Shown piece after piece: positions 1 through 8,971 of a stretch of 64,000 bases of DNA; the first letter of the stretch is position 1; each line of letters opens with the position of its first letter. The translations under genes and the position numbers were made by a program. The DNA lies in the NCBI RefSeq assembly GCF_000227135.1, contig NC_018240.1:308956-372955 (forward strand), given 5' to 3'. Origin of the DNA: Leishmania donovani. Taxonomy: Eukaryota > Euglenozoa > Kinetoplastea > Trypanosomatida > Trypanosomatidae. Under the pieces are notes generated by a model. It made no database searches and was not told where the DNA came from. It saw only the letters and a list, made by a program, of their open reading frames with translations.

Positions 1-246
1 CAGTGCTGCCAACGGGAGCAGACGAAGGCTTCTGGACAAGCCAGACATACAGGCAGAAACACCGGGGAGGGGATATGCAGGAGCATCGTACGCTGCAACG
101 TCATCCGCCCGTCATCCCTTCCCTTCCCCTCCGCCCGCCCCCGTACACACACTAGCTTTTATCTTCATCCATCGCCGCCGGCATTCGCAACCCACCCGCT
201 CCTTCCAGCGGAAGGCGGCGGCGGGGAGGGGGGTGGTACACTGCGC
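1..246. other. Flank downstream of the 643-aa gene
   Basis: This is the 3' flank of the minus-strand gene that ends at 247. It is pyrimidine-rich on the plus strand, with short C/T runs around 118-140. I see no gene in it. Confidence 0.5.
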
Positions 247-2178
247 TTACGCCTTGGGCAGCTTCGTCTCCATAACCGGGGCAAGCGTGACGAGATCGGC
301 CAGCACCCACTTGTGCGATTGGTCCATGTACATGCACATGAGCTTGCGCGTCGCCGGCGGGGTCTGCGAGACGTCATCCGGGATGCCGATCATACGCCCA
401 ATCGCCTTGGAAAACATGAACTCCACCGGCTTCCCTGTCACCATGCGCATAAAGAAGTCGAGAAAGCTCGCCAGCGGCTTCGGGCTGTTCGACGCGAACA
501 CGCGCGCCGCCGCGATGCGCTCGTACTCGTTCTCGTAGCCGACGATGCGCTTGTAGAACCACTCAAAGTTGTAGGCGAACCGCTCCGGTGGCACGACAAC
601 GTCCACGGTGAGCAGTGCGCAGGCATGGGCCGAGGCAGGAATCGGCGGCAGCATATTGCCGTTCACCTTGATGTACACAGAGTGCGCCTCCTCCTCCTCC
701 TCCGAGCTTTCTTTGGGCGCTGCCGTCTTCGCGGTGACCTCGTCAGGCACCGCTGTCTCAGCGACCGTTGCCGTGCTTGCACTCTTCGAAAAGCCTTTGG
801 GCTTCACGCAAGTGACTTGAATGCGTGACGCGGTGCCGGGCGACTTCGCGCTATCCGCAGTTGATGCCCCGCCGGCACCAGCAGAGGCCGAATTCCCTCC
901 ACTGTGCCTTGCCTGGTTCGCAGACGCTGCCGCTGCCGCGGCTGCGGTGCTGGCAGCCGTGGAGCCGGTCGGCGTAAGCGTGCGCGTGGCTTTGTTCACG
1001 ACGAATGTGTGCTCCTCTGCCGTGGTGCGGTGCGCGTTGGCGTCCGTGTCGGTGTGCACCTGAATCATGCCGGTGTCAAAGTCATCCTCGTCCACCTTGC
1101 CGGCCGCGTCCGCCTTCTGCGCACTCCCTGCAGCACCACTGCCGGCCACGTTTGCAGGGTCCAGCTTTCGCAGGTAGTCATTGTTGAAGGTCACGTCCAC
1201 CTCGGCGCCGATATTGTCGGAGTTAAAGTACATGCGTGCCTTGCCCAAGCGGGCGAAGATGACCAGCTTCGAGTCCAGCACGTAGTCCGCCGGCGAGGCG
1301 ATGCTGCTCAGGTTCACCTGCTTGTCTTTATGCAGAAGCCAAATCTTGAAGATGGACTCCGCCAAGTGCCGCGAGACAGGGATGAGGGAGACGATCGTAG
1401 AGACAACGCTACGAACGAGCGAGTCCTGCAGCTTCGTCTTGGTAGAGGAAGAGGAGTCGTCCTTGCCGTCCGCCTCCGCTTTCGACGCCAGCAATGCCGC
1501 CGCCGCGTCGCAGCGACTCTCGGGCTTAAACTCCTTGTCTAGCAGCTTCGCCGCCTCATGCGCGGCGGCAATCATCTTGGTCGACTCGGTCCTCCCTGCC
1601 AGCGGCTGCACGTGCTCGAGAAAGGAGCTGATGACGACGGCGAGGCTGTAGTAGGCCTGCTTCGCACCGATGAGAAACTCCTCCTGGGTGCAGCCGTTGA
1701 CGCTCTTGGAGAAATTGTTGAAGGCGCGCACCAGCTCGTCGTCCTCGGTGAGCTTGATACCAATGGTGCGGATGCCAGAGGTGGCAGCACCGCCGCCGTT
1801 CGCCGCTGCCGCGGAGAGCTGCTCTTGCTGCTCCACGCTGCCTTGCGCACGGGTGGCGGCGCCGGCATTATTTTCGTTGGCTGCGAAATATCGTACCGCC
1901 TTGGCGGTCGCCGTGCGGGGTGTCGTGGACACTGCTGCCGCCGCAGCTTGCTTGCCCTTGCCAGCACTGCCCTTTTCCTCCCCACTACGGGACGCGTAGC
2001 AGCGACGCTGCTGATACATCGGCTGACAGCATGGAGGCAGGAGCGAGGCAACCGCGGAGGTCGAGGCTTTGCTGGGCGCCCACATCGCGCTTGGCATCTG
2101 CGCCACGACAGGGGACACCGAGAGAGAGGCCGCCGCACGTCCCATGGACGCCGCCATGCAAGTGAGACGCCGGAGCAT
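247..2178 (-). CDS. Mitochondrial-targeted conserved hypothetical protein, 643 aa
   Basis: I do not recognise the family. The N-terminus has Arg at 3, 4 and 14, many Ala/Ser and no acidic residue in the first 35 or so, as expected for a mitochondrial presequence. Residues about 125-345 form a helix-rich, probably globular part containing the segment FKIWLLHKDKQVNL. A disordered linker of Ala, Ser, Thr and Gly follows to about residue 490, with an acidic cluster SSEEEEEA near its end. A second folded part of about 140 residues, rich in aromatic residues and Met, runs to the stop. The start at 2178 is the first Met and gives the presequence directly. The gene is the last in the window in the direction of transcription; the SIDER2 copy and a polypyrimidine tract lie upstream of it. 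No domain supports an enzymatic role. Confidence 0.85.
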   Translation of the reverse strand: MLRRLTCMAASMGRAAASLSVSPVVAQMPSAMWAPSKASTSAVASLLPPCCQPMYQQRRCYASRSGEEKGSAGKGKQAAAAAVSTTPRTATAKAVRYFAANENNAGAATRAQGSVEQQEQLSAAAANGGGAATSGIRTIGIKLTEDDELVRAFNNFSKSVNGCTQEEFLIGAKQAYYSLAVVISSFLEHVQPLAGRTESTKMIAAAHEAAKLLDKEFKPESRCDAAAALLASKAEADGKDDSSSSTKTKLQDSLVRSVVSTIVSLIPVSRHLAESIFKIWLLHKDKQVNLSSIASPADYVLDSKLVIFARLGKARMYFNSDNIGAEVDVTFNNDYLRKLDPANVAGSGAAGSAQKADAAGKVDEDDFDTGMIQVHTDTDANAHRTTAEEHTFVVNKATRTLTPTGSTAASTAAAAAAASANQARHSGGNSASAGAGGASTADSAKSPGTASRIQVTCVKPKGFSKSASTATVAETAVPDEVTAKTAAPKESSEEEEEAHSVYIKVNGNMLPPIPASAHACALLTVDVVVPPERFAYNFEWFYKRIVGYENEYERIAAARVFASNSPKPLASFLDFFMRMVTGKPVEFMFSKAIGRMIGIPDDVSQTPPATRKLMCMYMDQSHKWVLADLVTLAPVMETKLPKA

Positions 2179-2601
2179 GTTACGAAACGAAGGAGGAGGA
2201 GAACGAAACGCGACTACGCGGTATGCTCTCTAGCCCCGCGCCCTCTGCTGTGCCTGTGTCTCGATGTGTATGCCGGCGTCTTGGGGAGGAAGCGGTGGGG
2301 AGGGGGGGCGATGTGGTTGATGATTGTCGCTGAGGCAGACTCGCGAGTAATACGCGCAGACGAGAGGGGTGGGGGGGGGGGGGGGGGCAGCAAACAACGG
2401 CGCCGGTGCAGACGCGGTGGCTCGCCCTCTCGTTATATACGTATTTGGAGGGGGAAGGGGGGCTCGTTCGCTCGCTGTTGTTGTTGCGGCTGCTTGCTGC
2501 CTTCGATTCAGGAGTTGGCGTGCGCGTCGACGTATGTGAGACACACATGCGAAACACACCTTCGCACAACGTGCCGGAAAGATAGCGAGGGAGGGAGGGA
2601 G
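2179..2601. other. 5' flank of the 643-aa gene with a G17 tract
   Basis: No gene is seen. Positions 2371-2387 are 17 consecutive G on the plus strand (C on the coding strand). The purine tract at about 2585-2604 reads as a polypyrimidine tract on the coding strand and could serve trans-splicing of the downstream gene. Confidence 0.4.
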
Positions 2602-2950
2602 GAAGAGCGAAGATGTTGGATACCGGCCATGTCCATTTCTACGTCATACAGCACTACCTGGGCGTCAAGTCGAGCCCACTCCCTCCATCCGCGTGGTGCG
2701 AAGCAGCAGCAGACACACACGCCGGTAGAGCAGGTGACCTCACAGCCGCACCCATTTTGCCGGCCGCCACGCGGCGCACGCCCCTCTTCTGGGTGGCACT
2801 CAGGCCTCCCCACACCAGCAGTGGGCCCTGTGATACGACCGCAAGGAGGGGCGTGCCCTCCCCTCACTCCTCAACGTCATCAAGGCGAATAGAGCGATGT
2901 CAATGAACAACAACAAAAAAGAAACGAAGAAGGTGGCGTGCCTGCGTGCG
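2602..2950. repeat. SIDER2-type degenerate retroposon, copy 1
   Basis: This 349-bp block is repeated at 44001-44349 with a single difference that I can see (G at about 2625 versus A in the other copy). On the plus strand it ends in an A-rich segment at about 2903-2935, as retroposons do; relative to the minus-strand genes that is antisense. It carries the segment around GTGGTGCGAAGCAGCAGCAG followed by GCCGGTAGAGCAG and a CCTCCCCACACC motif, which I associate with Leishmania SIDER elements. It starts 148 nt after the AMP deaminase stop codon, in its 3' UTR, where SIDER2 elements are known to influence mRNA stability. Similarity to the other copy continues through a purine tract back to about 2575. 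Confidence 0.75.
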
Positions 2951-3098
2951 CTGGTGGGGCAAGCAACGACAGTTGCGGACTCACAGAGGCACACCATTGC
3001 GCCTATCCGCCACGAGCAAGCACTGAGAACGGCCAAGCACATACGCAAGAGGCAGAGTGCCACTCTGCACCCGCCCAACAGGAATTGAATAGGCCGAC

Positions 3099-6000
3099 TT
3101 ATAAGTGGGAGGCGTCATGAGTCTTAGCGACGCGTGCTGGACGTTCATCCACGCTTGCAGGCAGCAACGGTCGACAGCGTTGCTTCTCCTCAATCTTGGC
3201 CCCATTGCAGCGCCGCTCCAGCAGCTCGCCGCGGGAGATGCCGACGGCGTCCATGATGTCCACCTCCTCCTCCAGTGGTGTGCGCATCGCGCGGCACGAC
3301 ATCTCGCGCGCGGCGCGGTTCTGCAGATAGGTCACCTCCTCCATATACGCCTCGTAGCGGAAGGCGCACCGCGTCTGCGGCACGTGCGACCGCGCCACGT
3401 CGTTGCCCGCCACGCTGCGCAGGTAGTAGAGTGGCCCAAGCCACTCCCTCTTGCGCGAGGCCGGGAAGCCCGAGGTGCGCACGCTGTTCGCGGCGAGCTC
3501 GCAAATGTCTGCAGCCGACAGGTTCCACAGCGCCTCCGCGGTGCCGTACTCCTCGAGCAGCGGCTGCTCCGTGCGGTGAAAGATGAGGGGGCAGTCGGTG
3601 CCGATGGCCACATTCAGGCCGCGATACAGGAAGTTGGGCAGCGGGTGGTCCTTGTACCGGCAGAAAAGCGTGTTGTTCGACATGGGCGTGATGGCGAGCG
3701 GGATCTGCGTCAGGTAGTAGAGGTATTGCATCACTGGCCGCTTGTCGAGGTTGATGCCGTGACCGATGCCGTCCGCCAGCAGGAACACGTCCGCCATGTG
3801 GTCCGGGTCGCCGCTCTCGCCAGCGTGGGGGCGGAACTGGAACGTGTTGAACCCGCGCGCGGCGCGGTAGAGATTCAATGTCGTGATGTTGATCCACATG
3901 TAAAACATGTAGTACGCGAAGGGCGGGTTCTCGGCGCTCGTCCACTGCTCCGGAGGGATGTCGATCGTCTGGTCCGGCTCCCGATCGCTCTCGTTATCGA
4001 CGCTGTCAAAGCCGGAGACGTGAGTGAGGAAGAAGTGCAGGTACGGGTACTTGTCAGGGTGCAGCGACGCGTGCCACAGCGGCTCGAATATGTTGGTGAG
4101 CATCTCCTGGAAGCTGCGGAGCTGGCCACTGCGCTGGTACAGGTGGAACAGACGCGGTACCTGAATCATCCAGCTGTTCGTGCGATGCGACATGCCGTGA
4201 AGCACGAACCAGCGCGACAGCAGGTCCCACTCGCCCTTGTGCCGGCCGTAGATGGACAGCCGGTTCTCGGTGAAGGTGCCGCCTTCCAGCTCGTTCTGCT
4301 TGAAGGCGCCACGAATGAGCTCGGCGAAGTAGCGCCCTTGCATGAAGTTCTCCGTTTTGAGAAACAGGGAGCGCAGGGAGGTCATGCCCATCGGACTGAA
4401 GCGGTGATTGAAGCGGTCGAAGCGATGGAACGTGGCCTTGCCGGCGTGCACCTGCAGCGCGGCAACGGGCATTTCGGCAAGCAGGTGCGCCACCCGCGCC
4501 GCCTTCGCGCTGGCCGCCGCCACAACCTCGTCACCTTCCGCGGCAAAGCCCTGTGCGACGCGGCACACGGCGGTGTTGTTGTCCCCCTGAACGACTGCCG
4601 ACGGTTTCGGCTTCAGCTGCTCCCCCAGAACCTCATCGAAGAACTCCACGAGAGTGATCGGGGCACCAGTCTTGGAATCCACGCCGACGACGTCGTCCGG
4701 GTGGTCGCGGATTTTGCGCTGCATAAACTGCAGCAGCGACTTCGCCGTCATGCCGCTCGCCATGTGGCAGTGCACGTCCACCTTGACGCAGTTGTGCGCG
4801 TCACCGCACGCCGGCTGCACCACACAACGGCGTGACGTGGCGGCAGCCCGCGCGCGTGCCTCGGCGCTGTCCCCCTCCGCGTTCTCAGCCGCGGTTGCTG
4901 CCGCCGTTGTGATCGTGTAGTCTTCCTCGTCATCGTTCGTCAGCGCCGCGTGCAGCCTGTACTTGGACTCGAGCATGTCAAGGCGTTTACTGGCGTACTT
5001 GGCGACGGTGGGGTCGGCACTGGCGAGGCGGCGCAACATGCGTGTGTCCTTCTGGAACTGCGCCCACGTCGGCAACGCTGACGGAGACGACGCAGACACA
5101 CTGCCGACGTGGCTGTTGTGCTGCTTTGGCTGCCTCTCTTCGACGTTCAGCACACCGTCGCGCCACTTCAGCACCAACGCCTCCGGTGAGTTGCTCTGGC
5201 TGTCCTTCTTCTTGTCGGGGCCGTAGGAGCTTGCCGCCTGCACGCGTTGCACATACTCAGGGCGGATGACGAACTGTTGGTAGGCCTCTCGCGTTGCCAT
5301 GGCCATCATCAAGCGCTTCGCTGCTGCGCTGGGCCCCACCCGGTCAGGTCCAGAGATAAGGATGCGTGGGTACTGCATGAAGGCCTCATGCGCCTGGTAG
5401 CCGGGCAGGCGCACAAGGAGAGCCGGGTCGTGCTCGAGCTCCAGCGCACGGGTGCTGGCGCTGGCGGCGCGGCGGTACACGGTGACGGAAGGGTCGCTGC
5501 CATCGTCGGCGGCAGACGGCAGAAATAGAACGGCACGGAGATGCGCTTCATCACTCCTGCTACACACCGCCCGCAGCCGTGCTGTCGTCGTCGCGCCGCC
5601 GCCGCTGTTGCTGCCGCCCTCACGCACCGCGGCAAAGAGCACGTCGAGCTCGTGCTCCAGCGCACAGGCGCGGTGGTGCAGTCGCAGGGGGCTCACTTGG
5701 GTGGCAGAGAACTGGCTGTACCGCGCCTGTGCGTGCGGCCAGGCGTACCCGAAGAGATGCCGCTGCTCTACCCGCGTAAAGCACCCGCTGCTCGCCTCGA
5801 GGGAGCGCAGGCACATCTCCGTTACATCGGCGTTTGCCAACCCGCGCTGCTTTGCCAGCTCCTTCAGCTCCTCGCCCAGCGCGTCGTTCGTTGTGTCGTA
5901 GAAGAGGGGGTCGAGCGTGGCGACGCTGACGTGCAAGCCGGCCTGCACCGCAAGCGGAACGGCCGTTGTGTTGAGCGTGTGCCTGACCGCGGCGCTGCTG

Positions 6001-8069
6001 CAGCGGTTGCGTGATGGGGTGAGAATGATGTGACGCTGGGAGAGCATGAACAGGTATGTGAGAGGGCTCCACTCGAACGCCGTGGACGGGTTCACAACCG
6101 CGTCGGCGAGCAGGAGACCGAGAACACTCTCGCCAAAGAGTGTGCGGCTGCTGGCGCCGCCGTGGAGAGTGAACGTGAAGGCGGGTCGGGTGTTCCAAGC
6201 CGGCCTCGCCGCCGCCCCGCGCGGGGCGGCGGCGGCGGCGGTTGTCGGCTTTTCCTGCTCACCGGAGGCGAACAAAAAGGCGTTCACGAGCTGCACATTG
6301 CGCCAGACGTGATACACAAAGAAAGCGTCCGGCGGGGCTAGCGATGTGGCAGCCGCGGCGTGCTCTGAGCCGCTGCTGTTGCTGCCCGGCAGCGGGAACT
6401 GACAGCTTGGCCTGCTAGTCGGCGGCATCTCCTGCACCGCGGCGGCGTTGGTGAGACTTACCGAGAAGCCCGTTGTCCGGCGCAACAGTGACTGCATCTC
6501 TGCCACGCGGCGCTCCGTAGAGGGTGGAGGAGCGTCTGCGCCGCTGCCTACTGTTCCAGCAGCAGCACCAGCAGCGGCGAGGTAGGCCTCCCAGATGGGG
6601 CTGAAGATGTTGTGCAGGACATCCCCAAAGAAGAGCGACCGCGACGCGCGAGAGGAGGATGCGGATGAAGGACTGTGGCCCTCTGCTACCGTGGAATGCT
6701 GCTGATGGTGCCGCCGTTGCTGCAGCGCTCCCTCCGTGCCGGCGCTGTAGGCATCTTGCACCACATGAAATCGGAAGAACAGGCCCGGGCACGACTCCAG
6801 CAGCCCACTCATCGCGCACCACCGTGCCAGCCGTGGTAGCTCCTCCACATCCTTGCCGGACACGGTCAGCTCCAGCTCCAGTCGGTCGTAACAGGTGCCG
6901 GAGGTGAGGACGCGCGTGAGGATTGGCCGCAGGAGAAGCGCCAGCAGCTCGCCCTCTCCATCGGCGCCGCCAGAAGTGCTCAGCAGGGGCCGGAGAAGCC
7001 GACTGGCATGAGCAGCACGGGGATTATCACCCGAGTCTGCGAGCTGCTGCAGGCTAAGCCATCGGTCCTCTGAGTCAGCGGCGTAGCTCGGGCGCAGGCA
7101 GAGTCCCTCCTCTGTCAGCACTCGCTCCGACACGGCCACGCCACTGCCAAAGAAGCGCCGCACCGCCTCCTCGACGGAGATGCGCGACACTGTGTCCGAC
7201 GCACTGCTGCTGTCACTGTCGCCAGGTGTCGTCCCTTTCGCGTGCGCCTCGCCGATGGTGTCCTCGGTGTACAGCGGGTAGCTTGGCCGATCCCGGCGCA
7301 GCTCTTCGATGAACTTAACCACCGATGCGGCGCTCACACATGTCTCGACGCGGCGCAGGTCGCACTTGGGCGCGCGCTTGATGTCGCCGCCGCCAAAGGT
7401 GGGGTGGTACTCATCCTCGCGACCGCCGTTGTAGGCGCGGTAGAGGCTGAAGCGGCTCTGCAGCACCTTAATTCGCGGCTCGCATGCGCTGAAGACTTCA
7501 CCGCTGCTGATGAGGCCACTGAGACGGTCGAGGCGGCCGAGGAAGGCTTTGTAGCTGAACAGCGGATGCGAGCGAAGCTCCCTCGCTAGCGGGATGGCGG
7601 CGTCGCCCGGGGACGGAGAGGTAGCGGCCTCGGCTGGCGGGGAGGAGAGCGGCTGCAGTTGCGGCGGCGCGGCCACCGCCCGGGATAGGGCGCTCCAGAC
7701 AGCCGAAGGGACGAGCAAGCCGTCCAGCTCTGCAACGGCGACTAAAGATGGCGCCACAGCTGCTGCTGCTTCGGAGGCGGGGGTGCAGCCCTGGAAGAAG
7801 TCTACCAGCGCTTTCAAGAGCGGCGCTGCTGCCGTCGCATGCGCGACGTGCTCTCGGTACATGTGCTTGTCAGTGAAGGTGGAGACGAGCTGACCCACCG
7901 CGCTGCTGTGTTCTGCGTCGCGCAAGTGCAGCCCCAGCCGTGCCGCCGCGGAGACGGACTGCACGTCGCCGATGATCTGCAGCGCCTCCAGCAATAGTGG
8001 CGCCCCCTTGTGAAAGGCTGCATCGCCGACGTCATTGTGGAGGAGGATGTCGTGCCACTGCTGCTGCAT
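3099..8069 (-). CDS. AMP deaminase, giant form with an N-terminal degenerate deaminase copy, 1656 aa
   Basis: AMP deaminase converts AMP to IMP in purine salvage and interconversion. The C-terminal third (about 1060-1640) carries the family signature: metal ligands in VHCHM (His1100, His1102), LSIYGR, IQVPRLF, FDSVD, His1415 and catalytic Glu1418 in RPHAGESG, GIGHG, and TD at 1491-1492. In the usual TDDP motif the second Asp is Cys1493 here, confirmed in the DNA as TGC at 3591-3593. Residues about 150-790 look like a second, decayed copy of the same domain in the same order, with ETC (242-244) in place of HCH, LHGG at 635-638 without the catalytic Glu, and TLDP at 718-721. An acidic and alanine-rich linker joins the halves. 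At 1656 residues it is about twice the usual length. I chose the start MQQQWHD at 8069 because upstream sequence is low-complexity and lies beyond a good splice acceptor at 8203. Confidence 0.9.
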   Translation of the reverse strand: MQQQWHDILLHNDVGDAAFHKGAPLLLEALQIIGDVQSVSAAARLGLHLRDAEHSSAVGQLVSTFTDKHMYREHVAHATAAAPLLKALVDFFQGCTPASEAAAAVAPSLVAVAELDGLLVPSAVWSALSRAVAAPPQLQPLSSPPAEAATSPSPGDAAIPLARELRSHPLFSYKAFLGRLDRLSGLISSGEVFSACEPRIKVLQSRFSLYRAYNGGREDEYHPTFGGGDIKRAPKCDLRRVETCVSAASVVKFIEELRRDRPSYPLYTEDTIGEAHAKGTTPGDSDSSSASDTVSRISVEEAVRRFFGSGVAVSERVLTEEGLCLRPSYAADSEDRWLSLQQLADSGDNPRAAHASRLLRPLLSTSGGADGEGELLALLLRPILTRVLTSGTCYDRLELELTVSGKDVEELPRLARWCAMSGLLESCPGLFFRFHVVQDAYSAGTEGALQQRRHHQQHSTVAEGHSPSSASSSRASRSLFFGDVLHNIFSPIWEAYLAAAGAAAGTVGSGADAPPPSTERRVAEMQSLLRRTTGFSVSLTNAAAVQEMPPTSRPSCQFPLPGSNSSGSEHAAAATSLAPPDAFFVYHVWRNVQLVNAFLFASGEQEKPTTAAAAAPRGAAARPAWNTRPAFTFTLHGGASSRTLFGESVLGLLLADAVVNPSTAFEWSPLTYLFMLSQRHIILTPSRNRCSSAAVRHTLNTTAVPLAVQAGLHVSVATLDPLFYDTTNDALGEELKELAKQRGLANADVTEMCLRSLEASSGCFTRVEQRHLFGYAWPHAQARYSQFSATQVSPLRLHHRACALEHELDVLFAAVREGGSNSGGGATTTARLRAVCSRSDEAHLRAVLFLPSAADDGSDPSVTVYRRAASASTRALELEHDPALLVRLPGYQAHEAFMQYPRILISGPDRVGPSAAAKRLMMAMATREAYQQFVIRPEYVQRVQAASSYGPDKKKDSQSNSPEALVLKWRDGVLNVEERQPKQHNSHVGSVSASSPSALPTWAQFQKDTRMLRRLASADPTVAKYASKRLDMLESKYRLHAALTNDDEEDYTITTAAATAAENAEGDSAEARARAAATSRRCVVQPACGDAHNCVKVDVHCHMASGMTAKSLLQFMQRKIRDHPDDVVGVDSKTGAPITLVEFFDEVLGEQLKPKPSAVVQGDNNTAVCRVAQGFAAEGDEVVAAASAKAARVAHLLAEMPVAALQVHAGKATFHRFDRFNHRFSPMGMTSLRSLFLKTENFMQGRYFAELIRGAFKQNELEGGTFTENRLSIYGRHKGEWDLLSRWFVLHGMSHRTNSWMIQVPRLFHLYQRSGQLRSFQEMLTNIFEPLWHASLHPDKYPYLHFFLTHVSGFDSVDNESDREPDQTIDIPPEQWTSAENPPFAYYMFYMWINITTLNLYRAARGFNTFQFRPHAGESGDPDHMADVFLLADGIGHGINLDKRPVMQYLYYLTQIPLAITPMSNNTLFCRYKDHPLPNFLYRGLNVAIGTDCPLIFHRTEQPLLEEYGTAEALWNLSAADICELAANSVRTSGFPASRKREWLGPLYYLRSVAGNDVARSHVPQTRCAFRYEAYMEEVTYLQNRAAREMSCRAMRTPLEEEVDIMDAVGISRGELLERRCNGAKIEEKQRCRPLLPASVDERPARVAKTHDASHL

Positions 8070-8971
8070 ATTTGAAGGACGCCCCCAAAGGTGGATGAGG
8101 GTGGTGGTGGCGTGGCGTGGCGCAGAGCGAGCGATGGGAGGGGGGGGGCTGCGTGCCTTGTGGTCGGTGTGCCGCGATGGAGATGCCCTCGCGAGAGCGG
8201 CGCTGAGGAAAGACAGAGAAGGAAAAGCAACAAAATCAAAGGAAAGGCAGGCTGACCTGATATAGACGTCGCTCCGCGGCCGATGCGCACGCGTGGGTTC
8301 GGGCACTTGGATTCGCGCCTGTGAAGGCGGCGAGACGCACAAACTCGTGGACGCGTTTTGCGGACAACCGCAGCCGCAGCAGCCTCACATTCGTGCGCAC
8401 AGAGGTACACGCACCGCACCCAGGGAACTTCAGCGCGCCGCCAACGGCGTGGCATCTCTCGCCAGGGGTTGGGACTTCGCTTTCGCGGGGCGCGCAAGAG
8501 AGCACCAGAGATCGCGAGGGGCGGGGAAATGCGACAGCAGCCCACCCCTTCAGCTGCTGAAGGATCCAAGGGTTGCACGGCATCCTGCTGGCCACCTCTG
8601 TCTGTCCTGCATGGCTGGTCACTGCTGTCGATGACACGAGGGAGGTTCGTCCTCGGGGACAACACCGACAGCGGCGCGAATGGGCACTGGCGCTGCGCAA
8701 AAGTCGCATGTGAGTGCGCGTCTGTAGAGAACGAGAGGATTTTAGTCGAGCAGCACGACCCCACCATACAAGTGCAACTCGACACTTACGAACACACACA
8801 AGCGCGCACAAGCAGCCACTGCTTAGAACTCAACCTTAAAGACGGTTAATCGTAGTGTACAAGGCAACGAGGGCACCATCGTGCCCTCCTATCACGGCCT
8901 TCAGCGCCGTCCGTGCGCTGCGCACACATACACACGAGAGAGAGAGAGGTGGCGAGGCGCATCTGACAGGG
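8070..8971. other. Intergenic region upstream of the AMP deaminase gene
   Basis: I see no credible gene. It holds the AMP deaminase 5' leader (8070-8204) and the 3' flank of the CCDC137-like gene. Open frames here on both strands lack conserved sequence. Confidence 0.5.
8203..8246 (-). promoter_or_regulatory. Predicted trans-splice acceptor for the AMP deaminase gene
   Basis: On the coding strand a pyrimidine-rich tract (8207-8246) runs into a TTTCCTCAG at 8203-8211, the first AG downstream of the tract. It leaves a leader of about 134 nt to the start at 8069. Prediction from pattern only. Confidence 0.55.

Noticed and set aside
1558..2892. 444-codon open frame on the plus strand
   Set aside because: It runs antisense through the 643-aa gene and into the SIDER2; composition is Arg/Gly/Cys-rich and it would break the one-strand organisation.
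3105..4835. 576-codon open frame on the plus strand
   Set aside because: Antisense mirror of the AMP deaminase catalytic region, produced by high GC at third positions.
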